Assembly (NCBI GenBank): GCA_964637655.1
Contig: CAZWUZ010000098.1
Coordinates: 1 to 12,297 of the forward strand
Source of the DNA: CAZWUZ01 sp964637655 [NCBI: uncultured bacterium]
Lineage (GTDB): Bacteria; DAOPZR01
Direction: 5' to 3'
Length of the DNA: 12,297 nucleotides
Below, in pieces: positions 6,555 through 12,297 of this stretch (within the stretch, counting starts at the first letter, position 1; every line of letters starts with the position of its first letter). The notes beneath the pieces were generated by a model. That model was not told the DNA's origin. It did not search any database and worked only from the letters and a program-made list of their open reading frames with translations. The position numbers and the translations under genes were made by a program.

Positions 6555-8549
6555 TTATGCCCGGATCTTGTCGATAATGCGCCTCAGCCAGCTCCGCTTG
6601 ATGCCCAGCCATGCAGTGAACTCATCCGGGTTCTCGATTTCGAGGTGATGCCCGTATGCCTTATGCTTGATGTGCTGCGGCAGCAGCGCCTCATATTCCC
6701 GGATTCCGCCCATCCGTTCCTCGAAATCCACAAATATCTGCGAGCCCTGGAACCGCATCCGGCAACAGCGCACCTCGTTCAGCGCCTTGAGCCAGCGCTG
6801 CCGACCACGATCCAGTGTCTTCTCCAGTGGCTCGTCGAGATAGTAGTCGGGCCGCCGGCGACCGCTCAGGTCATAGAGTTCGCGCCAGACCGCACGCGCC
6901 AGGTGCAATTCATCGTCACCCGGCTCTTCGCTGTCGCTCAGCAGTTCGAGGTAGCGCAAGGCAAACCAGCGGAAGATGTTGTTGGGTGCAGCGATAATCC
7001 GGTTGAGTTCAACCTTCGTCGCGTTCGTCGATTCGAACTTCACGTCGAACTCGATCCACCGCACCCGGGTGGCGAACCAGTCAGGCAGGTTCAGCCCGTG
7101 GTTGGTCGACATCACCATGAGCGGGAACTTCCGCCCGGGCCGCCACCAGTGCTCCCAGTATTCCTTGACTATCGGTTCGAGACGCTTGTGGTCCCGCGGA
7201 ATGTCATCGAATACCAGCGGGAACATCGTGTCCGTGCATAGTTGTCGCTCGATGTTCTTCTTCCGCGCGTCCTGCTGGCCTGAAAGCGCCTGCAGCGGCT
7301 GCCCGGCGATCAGCGAGAGCACGTAGTTGAGGAACGTGGTCTTGCCGTTGGAAGACTCCCCGAAAATGAACACGTGGCGCGGGCCGCGGCTGTCCACCAG
7401 CCCGAAGCGACTGCGGCGGCGTTCCATCTCCTCACTGGCGAACGGGGCCGCGAGTATTGCCAGCAGCGCTTCGCCCATGCTTGCCTGGACCTGCTCCGGG
7501 GCCGGTGACCGCCCGAAGCGCACGGTATCCATATACGATTCGAGCAATTCGAGGTCGCCTGCCAAGACGGCATTGTCGATCTTCTCAGCAGCGCGCGGAA
7601 CGATGGAGCCATGTAGACACAGGTCCAGCCGCCGGTTGTTGATGTCGGCCCGCATCAGTGGCACACCGGTATATTGTTGAAGGGCTTTGAGGGAAGAATG
7701 GTCCATGGTCAGCGTCGTGTCGGTGACGTGGCGCGGGCGCAGCACATCGTGCAGGAACTTCTGGACTTTCGTCCGCTGCTTCTCGTCCTTGGGCAACGTG
7801 TAGTTGATGCGCACCTGCCTGGTCTCGGGCGGCGCCGATTCCGCATCGACCACCAGCGTAATCTTGCGGAACTCCTCGAACATGTCCCCGGATACCTGCG
7901 CCAGGACCTCGCCGATCTCACCACCCGGCATGCTGTCCGGAGCGCTCTTGACGAGGAACCCCTGAATCCGTTCTTCAACTACCGCGTCGCTGGTTTCCTT
8001 CCCATCGGGAAACAACTGCGCGAGGTCATCCTTGAATTCCGTGCACCCGCGCAGGGCGCAGTGCTTCGCGAAGTCGCTCATAGCCTGAATATAAAACGGA
8101 TGGCCAATGGGGACATCGGCATACCACAGGTAGTTCATCTGCTTCGGGGCTTCACGCGCTGTCTTGGTCAAGTTGAGCGAGCCGTTGATTATCCGTGCCC
8201 GCCCTTCATGCTCGAGAATATAGAACTTGCTATGGATGACCCCGAGCGACGGCACGAGCACGCGCAGCGCGCCAGCCTCGCACTTTTCGTGCAGCTGCCG
8301 CAGCACGTCAACCTGTTGTGGGATGCTGTCGTGAAATTGCTCGGCGAGCGAGTCGCCTACCAGCAGTTCAATTGTGGTGTAGTTCTTTTCGGTGAACATG
8401 TCGAGCAACACTTCGGGCGAAATGACATAGCTGATAGCCCGTAGGGTGGTGAACCCCGCGAACAAGCGCTCGAAATCGGTCCTGCTGCGTAAGACAACGC
8501 TGCGAATTACCAGCGGTTCATCCAGCTCCAGTGTCCCTTGTCGTGCCAT
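6555..8549 (-). CDS. PLD (HxK) nuclease-like domain fused to a superfamily-3-like helicase/ATPase; candidate defence protein
   Basis: Protein of 664 residues. Residues about 10-165 look like a single phospholipase D/HKD nuclease domain: LLVGD strand, then VIHSKFYIL with His106 and Lys108, and NGSLNLTKTA with Gly123, Ser124 and Asn126. The acidic position after HxKx4 is Glu113 instead of Asp. One HxK copy means two chains would have to pair, as in Nuc or BfiI. Residues about 170-385 are a linker of unknown fold. Residues about 390-530 form a P-loop ATPase: Walker A FGESSNGKTT (396-405), Walker B PLVFDDIP (444-451), then LMVMSTNHG (477-485) like motif C of superfamily 3/P4-primase helicases, and a following RVRWIEF strand with basic residues. 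The tail (530-664) is charged and unassigned. It lies downstream of hsdR on the same strand, 215 bases away. The role is inferred: an ATP-driven nuclease acting on foreign DNA. I do not recognise a named system with this architecture. Confidence 0.75.
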   Translation of the reverse strand: MARQGTLELDEPLVIRSVVLRSRTDFERLFAGFTTLRAISYVISPEVLLDMFTEKNYTTIELLVGDSLAEQFHDSIPQQVDVLRQLHEKCEAGALRVLVPSLGVIHSKFYILEHEGRARIINGSLNLTKTAREAPKQMNYLWYADVPIGHPFYIQAMSDFAKHCALRGCTEFKDDLAQLFPDGKETSDAVVEERIQGFLVKSAPDSMPGGEIGEVLAQVSGDMFEEFRKITLVVDAESAPPETRQVRINYTLPKDEKQRTKVQKFLHDVLRPRHVTDTTLTMDHSSLKALQQYTGVPLMRADINNRRLDLCLHGSIVPRAAEKIDNAVLAGDLELLESYMDTVRFGRSPAPEQVQASMGEALLAILAAPFASEEMERRRSRFGLVDSRGPRHVFIFGESSNGKTTFLNYVLSLIAGQPLQALSGQQDARKKNIERQLCTDTMFPLVFDDIPRDHKRLEPIVKEYWEHWWRPGRKFPLMVMSTNHGLNLPDWFATRVRWIEFDVKFESTNATKVELNRIIAAPNNIFRWFALRYLELLSDSEEPGDDELHLARAVWRELYDLSGRRRPDYYLDEPLEKTLDRGRQRWLKALNEVRCCRMRFQGSQIFVDFEERMGGIREYEALLPQHIKHKAYGHHLEIENPDEFTAWLGIKRSWLRRIIDKIRA

Positions 8550-8559
8550 CCCGTGCCAT
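8518..8559 (-). other. Out-of-frame upstream start with the better ribosome site
   Basis: The ribosome site GGAGGAG (8565-8571) is five bases before ATG 8557-8559, but that ATG opens only 13 codons before TGA at 8518-8520. The ATG of the PLD/helicase gene (8547-8549) is ten bases farther, about 15 bases from the site. The two ATGs are copies produced by a 10-base tandem repeat. The short frame could be a leader that couples translation, or an accident of the duplication. Confidence 0.4.
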
Positions 8560-8561
8560 CC
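8542..8561. repeat. Perfect 10-base tandem repeat across the PLD/helicase start codon
   Basis: CGTGCCATCC occurs twice in a row (8542-8551 and 8552-8561). On the - strand each unit carries an ATGGCACG start context. Because the unit is not a multiple of three, loss of one unit would place the main reading frame directly behind the good ribosome site. Confidence 0.9.
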
Positions 8562-8764
8562 GTTCTCCTCCCATTCATCTGTGGGTATCCTGCACAGGGC
8601 AAAGCCCCGGTCTTACTCCAGGATATACAGCGGGTTTTGGGCTGGCGTTGCAGGCAGGCCCAACTCTTATGTATCTTGTTATCTACCAAGTTGTTGTTGT
8701 GGTTATATGGCGTCCATGAATGTCAATAACACATTTTCCGCGGCGGTGTTTCATCGAATTGCTG
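8550..8764. other. 215-base gap between hsdR and the PLD/helicase gene, with nested inverted repeat
   Basis: On the - strand this follows the hsdR stop. It has a possible weak promoter (TATAAC at 8702-8707; a perfect TTGACA at 8721-8726 is only 13 bases away, shorter than the usual 17). Further on is a nested inverted repeat: outer arms TATCCTG (8586-8592) and CAGGATA (8619-8625), inner arms GGGC (8597-8600) and GCCC (8604-8607) around AAA. No run of T follows, so it does not look like a terminator. No convincing gene lies here; a 60-codon frame from 8689 overlaps the main gene and lacks any recognisable content. The gap suggests that the PLD/helicase gene may be controlled separately from hsdR. 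Confidence 0.45.
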
Positions 8765-11700
8765 TCACATCGAAAATGTCGCACCGCTAACATTGCCCGC
8801 GCTCAACTGCCAAACATGCTGGTAAACACGGTCGGCCGCCAGATTCTTATCCTGTTCGGTGAAGGGCGGCGTGGGCAGCGTCTGATAGAGATAGTCGAGA
8901 ATCAGGACTTTGACTTCCGCCTGGGTCTGCTCTTTTTCTGTCCAGCGCTCCAGCGGCTCGATAAGTTTCTGGATCGACGCCAGGAGGTCCTTGCTCGCCA
9001 GCTTCACCCGCTCGCGGTCAGCCTTGGTCAGCTTTTCCTGCTTTAGCAGGTCGAACAGCGCCAGTTCGTCTTCCGTCAGCCCTTCTTCAACCGCGCGCCG
9101 CTGTTCAGCATCGAGGCTCCGCTGCAAGTCCATCAAGCGCGCGAAGGTTTCCTCAATAGTCACCCGGTCCTTTTCGCGGTTATAATCTGCGACGATACCC
9201 ATATACTTCTTGTAGTAGTCCATCCGCTGCGGGTTGTGGCGCAGCATCATCGCCAGCTTATCCTCAACGATTTTGCGGATGTCCTGGATCGCGGTCGACT
9301 TGTGCTTGACCTTCTTGGCAAACTCCTCACGCAGCCGGTCGAGGTCTATGGCACTCAGGTCGAACCGCGTGATCTCATCCTTCACACCAGCACCCGGCTT
9401 GACCGCTATCGCCGAATTGACGATGCGATGGAGTTCCTTGAGCAGTTCGGTGACGTCCGCGTTGTCGCGCCGCTCTTCCAGTTTCTTGTAGATTGCTTCG
9501 AGATTGTCGTGGCGTGCGGCATATTCATACGCTGACGGTTCCGTCACCAATGCCTTGAAGCGGATGAATACCTGCCGCGCCATGATCTCGAACCTGCGTT
9601 TCGTCTCGTCGCTGGTATACACAGCATTGACCGCGTCGGCGATCACCGCGATGCGATCGAAACCGGCGGCTCCGGTGAACCGAGCCGCATCGAACCCGAG
9701 ACTGAGTAAGTGCTTTTCCGCTTCTTCAATCGCCAACCGAAGCGCGCGCACCCGTTCCGCCAGCGGCGCGACAATCTCATCCTGGCCGCCCGCTTCGTCA
9801 CCAAGGGCATACTGCGCCAGCGCCTCGCGCAAACTCTTGAGCATCCCGTTGTAATCGACGATCAGGCCGAAGTCTTTGCCTGGATACACACGGTTGGCCC
9901 GCGCGATGGCCTGCATCAGCGTGTGCGCCTTCATCGGCTTGTCAATATACAGCGTCGAGAGGCACTCCACGTCAAAGCCGGTCAGCCACATCGCGCAAAC
10001 GATGGCGATACGAAACGGATGGGCCGGGTCCTTGAAGGCAGTTTCCACGTCAACCCGACCATCCCCGACCTCGAACCCCTGCTTCATGCGGGCTCGGTGC
10101 GGTATAATGTCGAAATTCCACTTTTGGAAAGCAGCTACCTCGCCCTGCGCCTCGCTGATGATGATCTCGATGATGGTATCGTCCAGCCAGCGCGCCTGGC
10201 CGCGCATCACGTCCAGTTCCTGTTCTATACTGGCTTTCTGCAACTCATCGGTGCAATACGCCTGTTCCGCCTGTTTTATCCGGATTGCCTCTTCGAGACC
10301 GGCCAGTTTGACCTTCCAGCGCGGGATGATCAAGTTATACATCCGCGCACAAGTGATCTTATCGATGCAGACCAGCATTGACTTGCCTGACTGCCAGCGC
10401 GCGACGCATTGCTCAACGAAATCGTCCGCTACGGCCTCTAACCGCTTATCAGCGGTGATGACCTCATAATCCTTGCCCAACAGCTTTTCCAGCAGCGCTT
10501 CCTTGTCGGGATCGAGATCAGCCTGGGCAATAGCCGTGGAAATGCGGTCATTCAGGTCGAGCCGCTCGATGCCGAGTTTCTCCCCACGGTTATCGTAGAC
10601 CAGTTTGACGGTCGCGCCGTCTTCTTCGGACCGCTTGAAGTCATAGCGAGAGACATAACTGCCGAAAATCCTCTTCGTGAGGTGGTCTTGCTTGAGTAGC
10701 GGCGTGCCGGTGAACCCAATGAACGCGGCATTAGGCAACGCCAGGCGCATGTTCCGGGCCAGTTTACCCGCCTGAGTGCGGTGTGCCTCGTCTGAAATGA
10801 CGACTATGTCGTCCCGGGTGCTATATGGCTGCTTCGGGTCGACGTCCTGGTTGAACTTGTGAATCAGACTGAACACGTAACGGTGGTTCTGCGTGAGCAG
10901 CGTCTTCAGCTCATCGCCCGAACCTGCGCGCGGCGTCTGGTTGTCCACCACGCCGCAACCGACAAAGGTCCGGTATATCTGGCTGTCAAGGTCGTTACGG
11001 TCCGTCATCAGCAAGAAGGTGAACTTGGCCGAGATCTGCCGGCGCACCTTCTCCGCGAAAAACGCCATCGAGTAGGATTTACCGCTTCCCTGCGTATGCC
11101 AGAACACACCGAGCTTGCCAAGATCAGGGTGCGCGTTTTCGACCAGCGCCACCTTTTCCTTTTCGATGGGCCCCGATTCCTTCAGCGGGTCGGCATCCAT
11201 CGCCTGCTCCACCGGCAGTTCAACCACACGATAAGCCAGCCGCTTGTCCGGCGGGAATTGCCGTTTCAGCACTTCCTGGCGTATTACCGACTCAACCGCG
11301 TTGTTCACGCCCAGAACCTGATGGTTGCGCGCGATGACCTTACGCGTCGCGCCCGGTTTGCTCGTATCGAACAGTATGAAATTCTCCACCAGATCAAGCA
11401 GACGTTTGTGGTCAAGCATGCCATCGAGCAGAATCTGCGCGTCGATACCGCCTTTATCGCGCTCGTCACGCCGCTTCCATTCAGCGAAGTGATCCCATTG
11501 ACTGGTGATCGACCCGTAGCGCGCGCGATGACCGTTGCTCACGACGATAAACGCGTTGTGGTGGAAGGCATGCGCGATGACATTTTCATCAATGTAATCT
11601 CGCAGGTTGTTGTCGAACCCGGCGCGGATGTTCTTATACACCGCCTTGAGCTCGATGAAGACCAGCGGCAGGCCGTTGACGAAACAGACCAGGTCGGCGC

Positions 11701-12175
11701 GGCGGTTGTAGCCCGGCGCGCGGCGGCCAGTGATCTTGAGCTCGCGCACCGCGAGGAATCGGTTGTTGGGCTTGCCGTCTGCGCCTTTGCCGTTCTGGAA
11801 ATCTATCACCCGCGCCCGGTCATGCTTCGGCTGATTGTCCGCGTCGCGGTATTCGACCGGCACACCGTCGCGGATGAACCGGTAGAATTCCTGGTTGTGT
11901 TGGATTAGCGAGCGCGAATAGTCGTAGCGGGTGATCGCGGCTACCGCTGCGTTGATCGCTGCCAGCGGCAGCTGCGGGTTGAGCCGCGTCAAGGCAGCGA
12001 GCAGATCCCGAACCAGCACTACCTCACGCGTATCGGCCCGCCCCAGTGTGCCGTCCGGCCCGAAGGTCTCGTCGTTCCAGGCATAAACGCTGTCCCAACC
12101 GAGCGCCTTTTCAAGATGCTCGGCGAAGGTCGCCTGCACCAGGCGGTCTTCGCTATTGATGTCAGTATATGCCAT
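8765..12175 (-). CDS. hsdR: Type I restriction enzyme R subunit (HsdR)
   Basis: Protein of 1136 residues from ATG 12175. HsdR is the motor and nuclease subunit of type I restriction complexes: with HsdM and HsdS it binds unmethylated target sites, pulls DNA by ATP hydrolysis and cuts far away. The N-terminus (INSEDRLVQATFAEHLE) is the standard HsdR opening. The nuclease core shows RRADLVCF (Asp161) and PLVFIELK (Glu175, Lys177), followed by NLRDY where many relatives have QxxxY. Motor motifs: Walker A FWHTQGSGKS (358-367), DEAH (462-465), FTGTP (488-492), MWLTGFDV (729-736) and QAIARANR (755-762). The C-terminal 300 residues are helical and charged, the region expected to dock on HsdM. No frameshift is seen. 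The frame continues to the window edge with no in-frame ATG upstream; GTG 12190 is a possible alternative start. Neither has a firm ribosome site. No hsdM or hsdS is in the window; they would have to lie to the right or elsewhere. Confidence 0.95.
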   Translation of the reverse strand: MAYTDINSEDRLVQATFAEHLEKALGWDSVYAWNDETFGPDGTLGRADTREVVLVRDLLAALTRLNPQLPLAAINAAVAAITRYDYSRSLIQHNQEFYRFIRDGVPVEYRDADNQPKHDRARVIDFQNGKGADGKPNNRFLAVRELKITGRRAPGYNRRADLVCFVNGLPLVFIELKAVYKNIRAGFDNNLRDYIDENVIAHAFHHNAFIVVSNGHRARYGSITSQWDHFAEWKRRDERDKGGIDAQILLDGMLDHKRLLDLVENFILFDTSKPGATRKVIARNHQVLGVNNAVESVIRQEVLKRQFPPDKRLAYRVVELPVEQAMDADPLKESGPIEKEKVALVENAHPDLGKLGVFWHTQGSGKSYSMAFFAEKVRRQISAKFTFLLMTDRNDLDSQIYRTFVGCGVVDNQTPRAGSGDELKTLLTQNHRYVFSLIHKFNQDVDPKQPYSTRDDIVVISDEAHRTQAGKLARNMRLALPNAAFIGFTGTPLLKQDHLTKRIFGSYVSRYDFKRSEEDGATVKLVYDNRGEKLGIERLDLNDRISTAIAQADLDPDKEALLEKLLGKDYEVITADKRLEAVADDFVEQCVARWQSGKSMLVCIDKITCARMYNLIIPRWKVKLAGLEEAIRIKQAEQAYCTDELQKASIEQELDVMRGQARWLDDTIIEIIISEAQGEVAAFQKWNFDIIPHRARMKQGFEVGDGRVDVETAFKDPAHPFRIAIVCAMWLTGFDVECLSTLYIDKPMKAHTLMQAIARANRVYPGKDFGLIVDYNGMLKSLREALAQYALGDEAGGQDEIVAPLAERVRALRLAIEEAEKHLLSLGFDAARFTGAAGFDRIAVIADAVNAVYTSDETKRRFEIMARQVFIRFKALVTEPSAYEYAARHDNLEAIYKKLEERRDNADVTELLKELHRIVNSAIAVKPGAGVKDEITRFDLSAIDLDRLREEFAKKVKHKSTAIQDIRKIVEDKLAMMLRHNPQRMDYYKKYMGIVADYNREKDRVTIEETFARLMDLQRSLDAEQRRAVEEGLTEDELALFDLLKQEKLTKADRERVKLASKDLLASIQKLIEPLERWTEKEQTQAEVKVLILDYLYQTLPTPPFTEQDKNLAADRVYQHVWQLSAGNVSGATFSM

Positions 12176-12297
12176 ATCTTTGCTTGGCACAGTATGTACA
12201 ACCTCTTTGCCCCATCCCGCAAAGGTATATCCAGCTCTTGTTACATTTGGCGATGTTATAACCGTTCCGTAATAGAATTCACCTTCCGTATAACTAT
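12176..12297 (-). CDS. InlB B-repeat (Listeria-Bacteroides/Flg_new) fragment in frame with hsdR (partial)
   Basis: About 40 codons, open from the right edge and continuous with hsdR. They include a YYGTVITSP strand (around 12240-12275), then TRAGYTFAGW (GYTFAGW at 12212-12232) and a TVPSKDMAYT ending next to the hsdR start. This is the hallmark of InlB B-repeats, beta-grasp modules found in tandem in large secreted surface proteins; a normal copy continues YTAQW, whereas here YTD leads into the HsdR N-terminus. Codons such as ATA, AGA, ACA and GTA, and a GC content visibly below that of hsdR and the left genes, mark a different DNA source. So this is either the end of a surface-protein gene broken by insertion of the restriction gene or a joined read from another genome. 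It is not a plausible functional part of HsdR. Confidence 0.7.

Noticed and set aside
8586-8625. Nested inverted repeat as the terminator of hsdR
   Set aside because: It is 140 bases past the hsdR stop and no T-run follows on the - strand; kept only as a structured region.
8507-8689. Minus-strand 60-codon frame upstream of and overlapping the PLD/helicase gene
   Set aside because: It starts at a weak TTG with no ribosome site, has no recognisable motif and overlaps the main gene in another frame; better explained as chance.
9710-10381. Long plus-strand frames opposite hsdR, such as 9710-10381 and 10859-11908
   Set aside because: They are Arg- and His-rich, lack ribosome sites and lie antisense to a fully motif-supported HsdR; they are reading shadows.

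Overview
The window joins two unlike parts. Positions 1 to about 6165 are compact, very GC-rich bacterial chromosome read on the + strand, with genes that overlap or lie a few bases apart. Two lipoproteins with clear lipoboxes, one of them related to SurA/PpiC, point to a Gram-negative (diderm) bacterium. I cannot fix the phylum. From about 6281 to the right edge the genes are on the - strand, GC is visibly lower, and the content is typical of a mobile defence island lying against a tRNA gene.

Left part, in order: the 3' end of an unrecognised gene (to 227); a SurA/PpiC-like lipoprotein (277-1122) overlapping folE, GTP cyclohydrolase I (1112-1669); and a GT87/DUF2029-type membrane glycosyltransferase (1675-2844). 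A second unit with its own good promoter (about 2853-2881) runs TPR/double zinc ribbon protein (2914-3396), SpoU/TrmH RNA 2'-O-methyltransferase (3393-4190), seven-repeat beta-propeller lipoprotein (4192-5346), HIT-family Ap4A hydrolase/phosphorylase-like protein (5349-5864) and MazG-like pyrophosphohydrolase (5875-6165). These are housekeeping or hypothetical genes with no single obvious pathway.

Boundary: tRNA-Val(GAC) at 6203-6280 has a sigma70-like promoter whose -35 overlaps the mazG-like stop codon, and a strong intrinsic terminator at 6294-6323. Converging on it from the - strand is the C-terminal remnant of what looks like a large serine recombinase (6231-6494). This suggests an old integration at the tRNA.

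Right part: hsdR, the type I restriction subunit (8765-12175), then after a 215-base gap a 664-residue protein (6555-8549) that fuses a PLD (HxK) nuclease-like N-terminal domain to a superfamily-3-like helicase/ATPase. The second is the best candidate for a little-described defence protein. No hsdM or hsdS lies in the window.

The most unexpected signal is at the right edge. The hsdR frame stays open to the window end, and the extra 40 or so codons (12176-12297) encode an InlB B-repeat (Listeria-Bacteroides/Flg_new) surface-protein motif in lower-GC DNA with different codon use. This is a sharp chimeric junction at the hsdR start: either a real recombination endpoint or an assembly artefact. 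No intergenic stretch exceeds 300 bases; the two longest (6281-6554 and 8550-8764) are described below.
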